DNA of 64,000 nt from Desulfovibrionales bacterium (GTDB lineage: Bacteria > Desulfobacterota > Desulfovibrionia > Desulfovibrionales > Desulfovibrionaceae): positions 62,001-126,000 of the forward strand of contig JASGMV010000002.1 of assembly GCA_030156255.1 (NCBI GenBank), given 5' to 3'. The translations under genes and the position numbers were made by a program. Positions 8,473 through 17,287 of the stretch are shown here, one piece after another; the stretch's first letter is position 1, and each line of letters begins with the position of its first letter. The notes beneath the pieces were generated by a model. That model worked only from the letters and a program-made list of their open reading frames with translations, was not told the origin of the DNA and searched no databases.

Positions 8473-10152
8473 TCAGGACTCGCCGCGAGCCCAGTAGGGC
8501 TGCCGGGCGTCCTCAAAAGCGGCCAGGGCCGCGGCCGCTCCGGCGCCGACGGCGGTGACGATCTGCATGACCCCGCCGACGATGTCTCCCGCAGCGTAAA
8601 TGCGGGGTATCGAAGTGCGCATGGATTTGTCCACCTCGATGAATCCTTCCGGGGTGAGCTTCAGGCCGATCTGCTTGGCCAGGTCGGAGGCCGGGTCGTG
8701 CCCCACGGCGATGAACACGCCGTCGACTTCTTTGTCTTGGGTTTCATGGGTACCCACGTTTTCAAGCCGAATTCCCGTGACCTTGTCCTTGTCGCCCAGA
8801 ATTTCCTGGACAACACTGTTCATGAAGCACTCGATCCCCTCCCGCTCCACGGAGTCCTGCAGATGTTTTTCGGCCCGGAACTCGCCGCGGCGGTGGACGA
8901 TGAAGACTTCCACGCCGAGATTCTTCAGATGCAAGGCGTCGGTCAGCGCGGTGTTGCCTCCGCCCACGACCGCCACCCGGCGGCTCCGGTAGAGGTAGCC
9001 GTCACAGGAGGCGCAATAGTTGACCCCGGCGCCGAAATAGCGCTCCTCGCCCGGAACGCCGAGTTTGCGGTATACGGCTCCCGTCGCCAGGATCACGGCG
9101 CCCGAGGAGTAGACGGCCTTGCTCGTCAGCACCTCGATGCGCTTGCCTACCTTGAGCTCCTCTACGGACTCCTCTTCGTGGATGTCGGCGTACTGGCGCG
9201 CATGGTTGGCCATGATGTCCATGAGCCGCTTGCCCGGAACGGAGTCGTAGGCCGGATAGTTCTCAACCACCGGCGTGATGGCCACTTGTCCGCCAACCAC
9301 GCTTTTCTCCAGGACCACGGTTTTCATGCCTGAGCGTTCGGCGTAGATGGCGGCCGTGAGCCCGGCCGGGCCGGCGCCGATAATGACTAGGTCCGTTTCC
9401 ACGACTTGATCCTGGGCGTTGTCGCTCTTCAGTTTCTGGATCACCTCCTTGGCCTTCTCCAGCAATACCAGCTCCAGGCAGAAGATAACCTCATCCATGA
9501 GTCCGACCTGGGCGTAGGTGTCCGTGAACTGGGTGTGCGGCACGGACCCCACGCCGAACGACGCGGACAGTTCGGCGTTTTCGGAAGTCTCCACGCACTC
9601 GGCGGATACGAGGTCCGGGCGTTCTACGGCGGCCTTGAAGGCGTTCACCACCTGGCCGGGGCAGTAGGGACAGGTGGGGGAAACGAAGACCCGCGCCTTC
9701 CGCGGTTCCTTCAGTTGGGATAAAATCTGTTTGCTTTGATCGGACAGGCCGCTTTCCCCGGTTGCGGCCAGCATGATCCCTTGAATCAGCGATCTGGCCT
9801 CTTCGCCTACGGGAGCGCCTCGGAAACTCATCCGGTACTCGTCCGGGTTGATAAAGATGGTGGGAGAGATTTCCGCACCCAGCTCCTTGGCCCGGTCGGA
9901 GTCCAGATTCTGAAGCTTGGCCGTAATCTTGGGCGACAACCGGTCCAGGTCTTTCGCGAAACGCAGAGCGTATTCCGTAAACTGTTCGTTTTCCTTGTCC
10001 CGGGTGAACACTTCCAGGACCACGTCCCGGTTGATGGATTTGAACATTTGTTCAAGCTGGGGCCTGGCGTCCGCGGGCAAAAGCCAATCCTGGCTCTGGT
10101 CCGCGTCTTTGTCGTTTTTTTTGTCTTTGTCGTGCTTGAACAGGGGGCTCAT
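8473..10152 (-). CDS. Thioredoxin reductase fused to an N-terminal thioredoxin-fold (PDO/AhpF-like) module
   Basis: 559 residues from ATG 10152, preferred over the ATG four codons earlier because GGAG sits six bases upstream of it. Residues ~25-230 form a tandem thioredoxin-fold region with a redox CPYC at 161-164 and a cis-Pro motif SVPHTQF. Residues ~250-550 are a low-molecular-weight thioredoxin reductase: GAGPAGLTAAIYAERSG for FAD, active-site CASC at 380-383, GGGNTALTDA for NAD(P)H and GDIVGG near the end. The architecture resembles AhpF, and no AhpC lies nearby. It probably passes reducing equivalents through its own CPYC to a peroxidase or to protein disulfides. The N-terminus is a lysine/aspartate-rich tail. 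Confidence 0.88.
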   Translation of the reverse strand: MSPLFKHDKDKKNDKDADQSQDWLLPADARPQLEQMFKSINRDVVLEVFTRDKENEQFTEYALRFAKDLDRLSPKITAKLQNLDSDRAKELGAEISPTIFINPDEYRMSFRGAPVGEEARSLIQGIMLAATGESGLSDQSKQILSQLKEPRKARVFVSPTCPYCPGQVVNAFKAAVERPDLVSAECVETSENAELSASFGVGSVPHTQFTDTYAQVGLMDEVIFCLELVLLEKAKEVIQKLKSDNAQDQVVETDLVIIGAGPAGLTAAIYAERSGMKTVVLEKSVVGGQVAITPVVENYPAYDSVPGKRLMDIMANHARQYADIHEEESVEELKVGKRIEVLTSKAVYSSGAVILATGAVYRKLGVPGEERYFGAGVNYCASCDGYLYRSRRVAVVGGGNTALTDALHLKNLGVEVFIVHRRGEFRAEKHLQDSVEREGIECFMNSVVQEILGDKDKVTGIRLENVGTHETQDKEVDGVFIAVGHDPASDLAKQIGLKLTPEGFIEVDKSMRTSIPRIYAAGDIVGGVMQIVTAVGAGAAAALAAFEDARQPYWARGES

Positions 10153-10413
10153 ATCCTTCTCCATGCGTTAATTAAGGGGCCTATTCATGAGGCGGTCAAA
10201 ATTTTTGACCTGTTGCGTCGACATCCCGCTCAGCCTGCGCGGGAGCGAATTCCCGCCGTCTTCACCGTACGATCAACTTCCGCGCGGCGAACCATGGGAG
10301 CAGCTTGTTAAAAATATTTTGCTTCCATTGATTGTATGATTATTTGCTTTCGGAGCGGGAAGGTCAAGTCCAACCCTTTGTCATCAGTTTATTTTTAGCG
10401 TAGTCAGTCTTAC
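10153..10413. promoter_or_regulatory. Divergent intergenic region
   Basis: About 260 bases separate the thioredoxin reductase gene (minus) from the HD-domain gene (plus), so it must hold both promoters. The right half (10310-10400) is AT-rich against the GC-rich surroundings, which suits promoter melting. I cannot assign -35/-10 boxes with confidence. Confidence 0.35.
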
Positions 10414-11427
10414 ATGGACCTGAAAGAAAGAATTGCGGCCAAAGAGGCCGAAGGTCAGTTTATTCCCGTTTCCTCCTTATTGCTGCGCCCTTGGGCGAAT
10501 GGGCCCTTCTCCGTGTTTCTTCGCCAGGAGGGCCATTTCGTTTTGTACACCACCAAAGGCGGCGCCTACTCCGACGAGCATCGACAGAAGTTGTCCGACA
10601 TGGATGTGGATCTGGTCTACGTGCCGAAAGACCAGATAAAGAATTATGAAGCTTATCTGCTGGAGAACCTCGACGCTCTTTTGGCCGACGAGACCGTGCC
10701 GTTGCCCGTGCGCGGACAGGCTTGGTATGAGGCCTCCATGGCCTCGGCGCGGTCGGTGTTCGAGGAAAAGTTGCCCCGCAAACTTTTTCGTACGCGCTTT
10801 AATCACGTGCGTCGTTTGGTGCGTGACTCTGTGGCCTTTTTTGACTCTCCCGGCGCGTTGACCAATGTGACCAAACTCGTTTCCCGGGGATACAAAGGCT
10901 ATCACCACGCCATGGGCGTCATGGTGTTGCACTACTTTGTGCTGCGCGGCTATGAGGAAGTCAACAAAGAAGAATTGTTTCAGGCTTGTCTCGGAGCGCT
11001 GCTGCACGACATCGGTAAGACCGATTTACCTGAGGAAGTCTTGGCCCGTCGGCCGGAAAATTGGTCACAGGCGGAAGAAGACATCTATAAAACCCATCCC
11101 GCCCGCGGCGTTGCTTTGGTCATCGGGTTGCCGCTGGACGCTATGGCGCAGCACTGCATCCTTTTTCACCACGAACGCGAAGACGGCCGGGGCTATCCGG
11201 CTGGTCTGACGGACGAGCATATTCCCCTGGCGGTCAAGTCGCTCAGCGTTTGCAACGAGTACGACCGTTTGACCCGCCCCTCACCCTGGCGGCCGGCCCA
11301 TACGCCCTACGAGGCCTTGCAGAAGATGGGGCGCCGGAAACGAGCTTTCCACGCCGAATCCCTGCGCCGGCTCATTTTGATGCTGGCCAAGGCCGAAATC
11401 ATCGAACCGGATCGTCTGAAAGAATAG
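10414..11427 (+). CDS. HD-domain (HD-GYP-like) signalling protein
   Basis: 337 residues from ATG 10414. The N-terminal ~130 residues are unassigned (a DUF3391-like beta region, DVDLVYVPKDQ). The HD domain follows, with YKGYHHAMGVM, LLHDIGKTDL and HHEREDGRGYPAGL, and a closing NEYDRLTR. These are the metal-ligand and GYP motifs of cyclic di-GMP phosphodiesterases of the HD-GYP class. The usual N-terminal receiver is absent. It converges on the HD-GYP gene at 11524-12669, so two related signalling proteins are tail to tail. No strong ribosome binding site is visible. Confidence 0.82.
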   Translation: MDLKERIAAKEAEGQFIPVSSLLLRPWANGPFSVFLRQEGHFVLYTTKGGAYSDEHRQKLSDMDVDLVYVPKDQIKNYEAYLLENLDALLADETVPLPVRGQAWYEASMASARSVFEEKLPRKLFRTRFNHVRRLVRDSVAFFDSPGALTNVTKLVSRGYKGYHHAMGVMVLHYFVLRGYEEVNKEELFQACLGALLHDIGKTDLPEEVLARRPENWSQAEEDIYKTHPARGVALVIGLPLDAMAQHCILFHHEREDGRGYPAGLTDEHIPLAVKSLSVCNEYDRLTRPSPWRPAHTPYEALQKMGRRKRAFHAESLRRLILMLAKAEIIEPDRLKE

Positions 11428-11489
11428 GGCGGCCGCTGGCGGCGTTTAGAATTTCTGTGGCTATCGCGCTTGTCGGCAACAAGGATGAG

Positions 11490-11509
11490 CCGCCCCTCTG
11501 AGGGGGCGG
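11490..11509. terminator. Weak GC-rich hairpin between convergent genes
   Basis: CCGCCCC (11490-11496) pairs with GGGGCGG (11503-11509) over a 6-base loop. There is no clear T tract on either strand, so termination is plausible but weakly supported. Confidence 0.35.
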
Positions 11510-11523
11510 GGCGTCGGCTTTGC

Positions 11524-12669
11524 TCAGAAGATGAACCGCTCCGTGTCCAGGCGCAATGGGCGTGGGTCCAGGCACTCCTTGATCTGCAGCGGGGAATTTT
11601 CGCCCTCGAGTTCAAAGGGCGCGATGATCTGGCTTGGAATGGGCTTGAGGCGGGCGTCGAAAGCTATGCGCATTGTCGGGCGCAACGGAGCTTCCTCTGA
11701 TACGTCCACCACGACGGCGTACCGCCCGTCGTGAAGCCTGACCAGGGAGCCCAGCGGATACACGCCAAGAAGCCGAACGAAGGCGGCCACTTCGACGACA
11801 GGAAATCCCGCTCCGGATTGCAGATAGAGCCTGCTCAGCGCCGTATGCGGCGTGTGGCCTTCTTTGCTTTCTTTGGCCGGACCGGACGCCAGCAACCGGT
11901 CGTAAGCGTTCGCCAAGCCGACGATGCGGGAGATGTCGCCGATCTTCTCCAAAGAAAGTCCTCGCGGATATCCGGTCCCGTCGGCCCGTTCGTGGTGCTC
12001 CAGCACGGCGCGAAGCACGTCTCGATGGATCGATGCCTCAAGCATTTTATAGCCCAGCACCGGGTGCATGCGCATTTGCCGGGGGTTCTTGCGGAGCGCG
12101 CCTATGCGAAGTTTGCCGACATCGTGCAGCAGGCCTGCCGCGGCGAGTTTCTTTACGGTTTCTTCGGAGAGCTCCAAGCGCACGCCGAGCGCGGCGGCCA
12201 TGAAGGCGACGCGCATGGAATGGGCCTCCAGGTCCGGGGCGCGGGCGAGGCAAGCCAGGCTGGGCCCCGCCTTGGCGTTGCGGAAAACACTGGCCGACAC
12301 TTCGTCCACAATCGGCTCGATGGCCGAGATATCCAGATTCCTGGCCTGCTGCAGCAGGCTCATAACGTCCTTCAGGATTCTTACGGAGGCATCATAGCTC
12401 TGCCGGGCGACGTGTATTTCCCTCCTCAGGGCCTCAGCCGAGGCTAGGGGGTCGTAAGGCGCCGCCAAGCCTTGGATGGCGACTCTGGGATCGAGGCCCA
12501 AAGCAGGGTCGATGAACACGGCTTTGGTCCCGGAAAGCATGATCTCCCGTATTTCCGAAGCGGTCGGGACGCGGTGGAGATGTACGGTGGGATCATTGAA
12601 GGAACCCACGCCGTATTCGTGCACATACATGCCGGGGCGTAGTGCGAGAGGGGAAATTTTTTTTAACAT
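11524..12669 (-). CDS. HD-GYP domain protein with DUF3391-type N-terminus
   Basis: 381 residues from ATG 12669, fixed by GGAGGACGCC directly before it; the open frame extends further upstream without homology. Residues ~1-75 (MLKKISPLALRPGMYVHEYG) form the DUF3391-like domain. A helical linker follows, then the HD-GYP core with LLHDVGKLRI, the MHP motif, HHERADGTGYPRGL and ANAYDRLL. The C-terminal ~70 residues are a PilZ-like or small beta domain (GSLVRLHDGRYAVVVDVSE), a tail common in this class. The likely function is cyclic di-GMP hydrolysis. It has the same domain order as the truncated gene at 1-1016. Confidence 0.88.
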   Translation of the reverse strand: MLKKISPLALRPGMYVHEYGVGSFNDPTVHLHRVPTASEIREIMLSGTKAVFIDPALGLDPRVAIQGLAAPYDPLASAEALRREIHVARQSYDASVRILKDVMSLLQQARNLDISAIEPIVDEVSASVFRNAKAGPSLACLARAPDLEAHSMRVAFMAAALGVRLELSEETVKKLAAAGLLHDVGKLRIGALRKNPRQMRMHPVLGYKMLEASIHRDVLRAVLEHHERADGTGYPRGLSLEKIGDISRIVGLANAYDRLLASGPAKESKEGHTPHTALSRLYLQSGAGFPVVEVAAFVRLLGVYPLGSLVRLHDGRYAVVVDVSEEAPLRPTMRIAFDARLKPIPSQIIAPFELEGENSPLQIKECLDPRPLRLDTERFIF

Positions 12670-12968
12670 GGCGTCCTCCATGCGACGAAATGTCGATAGT
12701 GGAGATCGAATTTCACGAACAGTCGTGAGAGAATCTCCCCAAAGGCCCGGAGCCATGCGTCCGAGGGCTTGTTGGAGAATAAAGCAATAAGGGCGCCACG
12801 CGGAGGACAAACACTTGAGGCGGCGATCCGAACGGAGTGAATTTTTTGACCGGAGTTCTGCGAGGCTTTCCTCTGGGGGTAAGCCTGTCCTTGGGGACGC
12901 CGCGTCGGTTCCGGAGAGCCTCAGAATCGACGGAGGCGAAAGGGAGCCGATTTATCGTGGTCCGGAGG
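12670..12968. other. 299-base gap, no gene recognised
   Basis: This separates the HD-GYP gene from the end of the type II secretion/PglB/receiver operon, both on the minus strand. It should hold the HD-GYP promoter. I see no terminator-like hairpin for the upstream operon and no small gene with a credible start. Confidence 0.35.
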
Positions 12969-13871
12969 CTATTCTGCGTACGAAGAGTAGTTGTGCTTGA
13001 GCCATTTATCCATGCCTTTGGTGTCGTGGACCGTGTCCAAGCGCAGCAGTTTCTTGCGGGTGGACTTTTGGCCGCGATAATAGAACAGTCGGACTTTCAC
13101 CGACAGCCGGATGGAATATACGTTGTCCGCGCCTTTGTGTTTGTGGATATCCAGTCCCGGCGTGGATTCGTCCGCCATGTCAAAGCGGACAAGCGTCTCG
13201 ATAACTTTCTTCAGCAGGTTGAATTGTGAAGCATAGATGGCTTCCATATCCTCCACAAAGGAAGGGGTGATCTCGCTGCGCGGCAGCAGGGACGCCAGAA
13301 TGTCCTTGATTTTTTCAAAGGGCTTATTTCTCTTGCTCTTTTTTGTTTCGCTGTCCTCCCCCGCAGGCGCCTGAGCGAGTTTGTCCAGCTCGTCTTCCAA
13401 AAGTTTTTGATATTCTTTTGTCTCGTCCAGCTCCACTTCCAATTGCTCGATGTATTCCCCGCTTTTCTTGCTTGTCCCCATGTAAAAGGAGACCATCCGG
13501 ACCAACTGCTCCTGTCCCACCGGTTTGGGGATGAAGTAGGTGCACTGGTAATTTTGCGCTTCCCGCATGGCGTCCGCATCCATCCCGGAAAGCAGGATCA
13601 CCGGAAGAAATGGATGGTCCTCGCGGATGAAAGGCAGGATGTCCACACCGGAAAGTCCTGCGTTTTCGAAGTGGACGTCCAGAAGAATAAGGTCCGGAGG
13701 TTCGTCAGCTTCTTTGAGCCAGGAAAGAAAGCTGACGGGTTCTTCAAAGCAGAGGCTGCGACGCAGCAAGCCGGCTTCTCCCAGCATCGAGGCGACCGCC
13801 TCGCGGATGCGAGGTTCGTCATCGACCAAGACGATGAAGAAACCGGCTCCTGTCGCGTCGGAAGGCGTCAC
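12969..13871 (-). CDS. Response regulator with coiled linker and RelE/ParE-like C-terminal domain
   Basis: 300 residues. GTG 13871 overlaps the stop of pglB (GTGA), so translation is coupled. Residues ~10-125 are a receiver with acidic VDDEP, acceptor Asp65 in LILLDVHF, Ser95 and Lys116 (IPKPVG). Residues ~135-185 form a charged coiled coil. Residues ~205-295 (NVYSIRLSVKVRLFYYR, then KKLLRLDTVHDTKGMDKWL) have the strand pattern of RelE/ParE mRNA-interferase folds; that assignment is by eye and tentative. There is no DNA-binding domain. As the last gene of the type II secretion operon it may control secretion or glycosylation, which is inference. Confidence 0.7.
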   Translation of the reverse strand: MTPSDATGAGFFIVLVDDEPRIREAVASMLGEAGLLRRSLCFEEPVSFLSWLKEADEPPDLILLDVHFENAGLSGVDILPFIREDHPFLPVILLSGMDADAMREAQNYQCTYFIPKPVGQEQLVRMVSFYMGTSKKSGEYIEQLEVELDETKEYQKLLEDELDKLAQAPAGEDSETKKSKRNKPFEKIKDILASLLPRSEITPSFVEDMEAIYASQFNLLKKVIETLVRFDMADESTPGLDIHKHKGADNVYSIRLSVKVRLFYYRGQKSTRKKLLRLDTVHDTKGMDKWLKHNYSSYAE

Positions 13872-16033
13872 CGGAGGACCTCATAGATACGGACGTCCGG
13901 GTAGCCTTCCCATATAAGATGGAAATAACGGCTCCGCTCGGGATTCTTGTAGTCGCCGATGAGCAATTGGACCATCATGGAGTTGTAGGCCGTATCGTCC
14001 ATCAGGTAGGCGTCGTGCGCGTCGTTGTTGATCACGAGGTGCGGACCATGTGGAACGTTGTAATCTTGATGCTGTGATCCTTGGCGGGAGCAGACGTCCA
14101 GTGTCTGGAGCTGAATCGGCTGCTGTCCTTGGATGGTGACGGTTCCTGTTCGGGGATCGGCCTCGAAAGCCTGGGTGATCTGTATCGACCGTGCGTGATA
14201 GCCGCTTTGGGTTATAAAATTCCACGAGCCGTAGAATGATATCCAATGAATGATGCGGAGGTTTTCCCACGTCACCACCATGTAAGGGGAGGGGATTTTC
14301 GGGAAATCAATTTTTTGCGTCGCTAGGCTGTTGATGATCGCCTGGGCTTCTTTCGGGGTTTTTCCAGTGAATTCTTTGGTGATATTATTGTCAAGCATGG
14401 TCGTAAGATAAATAATCTGAGACGACTGCAAAGGCGAAGGGGTAGTGAGCGCCAGCCCCAAGGGAAAGATGCGGTCCCCGCTGTGTTTGCCGCCGTCGGA
14501 GAAGCTCTTTCGCCTGGAATAGAAATCGGTGGCGTAGCCCCAATCCCACCATGTCCAGACCTGGCTGGAGGGCGAGGACAATTCCCGGAGTTGCGTCAGG
14601 GCGAAGGCGTGGGGCTTGGAAAGTACCGGGGTTGGGCCCAGATTGAGATAGATGTTGTAGGAAGAAATCATGATGAGCACGCCCGCCGCAGCCTGCACTG
14701 ACCAAATTGCGTATTTCCTCCACGGCTTTTTGTCCAAAAGCCAGCGCATGCTCCATTCAAGGGGGACGGCGACGCCTAAAGCGACTCCTGGGCCGCCGAA
14801 CATGTCAAAACGAGCCCCCATTTTTACGCCGAATAGGCTGAGTATGGCTAAAGGGGCGAGGAACAGCGCCACAGGCCGTATGACGATGACGCAAGCCAAA
14901 CCGATGTAGCCCAACACGCTCAACCATGCGTAGGGCGTCACCCGGTTGAGTATCTCGCTGAGAGGGACGTTCTGGGCCTCGACCACGCTTTGGGCGATTG
15001 CTGGTAACGCAATGGATTCATTGGAGTTTTCCTCCTGAACGACCGGCTTGAGATAGGCGCTGAAAGTGCGTTTTGAGGCGCTGTAGAAGGAACCGATCAT
15101 TCCTGAGCCGAGAAGCGTCAAGACAAGTAAAGCGATGACAACCCAAATGTTGTTTTCCGCTTGTTGGAAACGTTCTTTGAGGAGCTGGCGCGCCAGCAGA
15201 AGGAGCAATGCGGCCAAAAGGCCGTACCAGCCGCAGACTCCGGCCATCGCGAATATCACGACGCCGAACAGCGTCTTGGCCTTTTTTCCTTTTTTCCCGA
15301 GGAGTAAAGTCAAAACGACGGCTACGCCGATAACAATGATGTTGAACTGGTGGATGTAGTCGTGCCACCAGCCGGCGAATCCGGCGAAGATTCCCACCAG
15401 GAGCGGCCAAGTGAGGCCGGGGGCGGAATCCTTTATGGCTTGATTCGTAACTTGCAGCCAGGTTTTTTTCAGTTTCGGCGTGAGCCAAAACGCCATGCCC
15501 AAGGAAACAAGCAGGGGAAACGCCAAGGTGACGATATCAGTGTCGTAATATCCAAGGCGGGTTCGGAAATAGAAGCCTTGAGCCAAACCTCCGACCAGGG
15601 CGGCGAAGATTCCGGCTCCGACGCCTCCCAAAAGCCGACCCCAGAAAAAACAGGCCAGAGCGGCGAAGGAGCAAACCACGGCCGGAGCGTAAAATGCTAT
15701 TTTAGTCAGGGAAACTTTACTGATCCTGGAGGCTATGTCCAAAAAAATGGACATGGCGCTATCCGCGGCGCTACCGATTTTCTCCGCTCCTGCAAGCCAG
15801 AAATAGGCGTCATGGGTTCCCATGATGTGCTCGCCCGCGACTTTGAGGGCGGGCTGCTCCCAGCTGCTGAGGTCCGCCAGTCGGATGCCCAGCGTGAACA
15901 GGTAAATGATGGTGCAAAAAACAACCAGCATTTTCCAATCGCTTGAAAAATCAGGAAGAGAGAAGGCCCTTGCAATTTTTTCCCTGGCTTGGCTTGAAGG
16001 GCTTTCTTTTGCCGTCGCTTGGCGAGCAGTCAT
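13868..16033 (-). CDS. pglB: PglB/STT3-family oligosaccharyltransferase
   Basis: 721 residues from ATG 16033, with AGAGG upstream, ten bases after the gspF stop. About a dozen membrane segments fill residues 35-470, and a periplasmic domain follows. The family's signature motifs are all visible: the first acidic motif in GTHDAYFWLAGAEK (Asp75), GYYDTDI at 162-168 (Asp164 and Asp166), and the acceptor-binding WWDWG with Asp497, followed by DGGKHSG as in Campylobacter PglB. The enzyme transfers a lipid-linked glycan to asparagine in periplasmic proteins. Bacterial PglB activity is established for Campylobacter and a Desulfovibrio homologue. Its place inside a type II secretion operon is unusual. 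Confidence 0.92.
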   Translation of the reverse strand: MTARQATAKESPSSQAREKIARAFSLPDFSSDWKMLVVFCTIIYLFTLGIRLADLSSWEQPALKVAGEHIMGTHDAYFWLAGAEKIGSAADSAMSIFLDIASRISKVSLTKIAFYAPAVVCSFAALACFFWGRLLGGVGAGIFAALVGGLAQGFYFRTRLGYYDTDIVTLAFPLLVSLGMAFWLTPKLKKTWLQVTNQAIKDSAPGLTWPLLVGIFAGFAGWWHDYIHQFNIIVIGVAVVLTLLLGKKGKKAKTLFGVVIFAMAGVCGWYGLLAALLLLLARQLLKERFQQAENNIWVVIALLVLTLLGSGMIGSFYSASKRTFSAYLKPVVQEENSNESIALPAIAQSVVEAQNVPLSEILNRVTPYAWLSVLGYIGLACVIVIRPVALFLAPLAILSLFGVKMGARFDMFGGPGVALGVAVPLEWSMRWLLDKKPWRKYAIWSVQAAAGVLIMISSYNIYLNLGPTPVLSKPHAFALTQLRELSSPSSQVWTWWDWGYATDFYSRRKSFSDGGKHSGDRIFPLGLALTTPSPLQSSQIIYLTTMLDNNITKEFTGKTPKEAQAIINSLATQKIDFPKIPSPYMVVTWENLRIIHWISFYGSWNFITQSGYHARSIQITQAFEADPRTGTVTIQGQQPIQLQTLDVCSRQGSQHQDYNVPHGPHLVINNDAHDAYLMDDTAYNSMMVQLLIGDYKNPERSRYFHLIWEGYPDVRIYEVLR

Positions 16034-16042
16034 GGGAAACCT

Positions 16043-17257
16043 CTAGCGGATGATTTTGCTCAAGTCGAAAATGGGGCCCATGATGGCCAGCACAATAAAG
16101 CCGATCATCAGGCCTACGACGAGAATGAGAAGTGGTTCGGACAGGGCGACCAGCCGCTTGACGATGTTGTCGACTTCTTTTTCCAGTACTTGGGAAATAC
16201 GTTGCAGGAATTCGCCGAGCTTGCCCGATTTTTGGCCGGTCGACAAGGTCATAATATAAAGCTCGGGATATATCCCCTGGTCGGCCAGGACCTTGTGCAG
16301 CGGCTGGCCCGTGGCCACCTCCGCGCGCGCCGCTTGGATGTGTTTTTTGAAGAAGTTTGAATTTACGGCTTCCGCCGCGCTGTCCAACGCCTGCACCATG
16401 GGGACGCCGGCCTGAAGCTGGAATCCCAACAGGCCTGAGAACCGGGCGAGAACATGGCGCTGCACCAACGGCGCTTTCCAAAGCGTTTTGTCCAGCCAAT
16501 TGTGCAACGTTGGAATTTTACGAAACGATACGCTGATCAGAAGCAATAGAATCAAGGGAACCAATATGCCCGCCGGGCCCAATGAAGCGAAAAATTCGCC
16601 GATGGACATGAGCACACGGGTGTTGAGGGGCAGGGTTTGCTTGCTTGATTCAAAGATGGCTGCAATCTTGGGCAGCACACCCGTGAGCAGAAAATACGCC
16701 GCTCCGAATCCCACCAGCATAATGACGATGGGGTAGACCATGGCCGTGTATAGGCGACCCGTGACCTCGCCGCGCGCTTCTTCGTACCGCGCGATTTGCT
16801 CCAGTATGGGGCCGAGGCTGCCTACGGACTCGGCGACCCGAATCATACCGATGTAGACGCTCTCAAAAGACTTGCCGTGGCGTTTGAGAGCTTCGGAAAA
16901 GGCTTCGCCCGATTCGACGGTGTCGCGGATGTCCAACCAAATACGGCTGGTTTTGCCGGAGGACATACGGCCGAGCATGTCCAGGGATTGGGACAGGGAG
17001 GTGCCGGATTGCAGCAACATGCCAAGGTAGTAGAAGGACTCGCTGATGTTGATTTTGCGGCCGGGCAGCAACTCGCTCAGCGAGAAGGAGAGTTTGCGCC
17101 TTTCGCCGCGTGGCTTTCGGCGCACGCTTTCCAGCGCCAACGGAGTCAGCCCGTCGTTCTGGAGCAGGATCATGGCCCGGGTCTGGCTTTCGGCCTCGAT
17201 GAACCCTTTGCGTTTTTTGCCTTGGGCGGTCAGGGCTTGGTATTGAAAAGTCGGCAT
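16043..17257 (-). CDS. gspF: Type II secretion inner-membrane platform protein GspF
   Basis: 404 residues. The N-terminus MPTFQYQALTAQGKKRKGFIEAES is typical of GspF/PilC. Two repeated T2SSF domains occupy residues ~65-190 and ~265-390, and hydrophobic segments occur near 165-190, 215-245 and 370-400. GspF forms the membrane platform that couples the ATPase GspE to pseudopilus assembly. It follows gspE by 30 bases and precedes pglB by 9, so all three share one transcript. Confidence 0.95.
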   Translation of the reverse strand: MPTFQYQALTAQGKKRKGFIEAESQTRAMILLQNDGLTPLALESVRRKPRGERRKLSFSLSELLPGRKINISESFYYLGMLLQSGTSLSQSLDMLGRMSSGKTSRIWLDIRDTVESGEAFSEALKRHGKSFESVYIGMIRVAESVGSLGPILEQIARYEEARGEVTGRLYTAMVYPIVIMLVGFGAAYFLLTGVLPKIAAIFESSKQTLPLNTRVLMSIGEFFASLGPAGILVPLILLLLISVSFRKIPTLHNWLDKTLWKAPLVQRHVLARFSGLLGFQLQAGVPMVQALDSAAEAVNSNFFKKHIQAARAEVATGQPLHKVLADQGIYPELYIMTLSTGQKSGKLGEFLQRISQVLEKEVDNIVKRLVALSEPLLILVVGLMIGFIVLAIMGPIFDLSKIIR

Positions 17258-17287
17258 GGGGGATAGGCTCTCGAACGCTCGCCGGGC

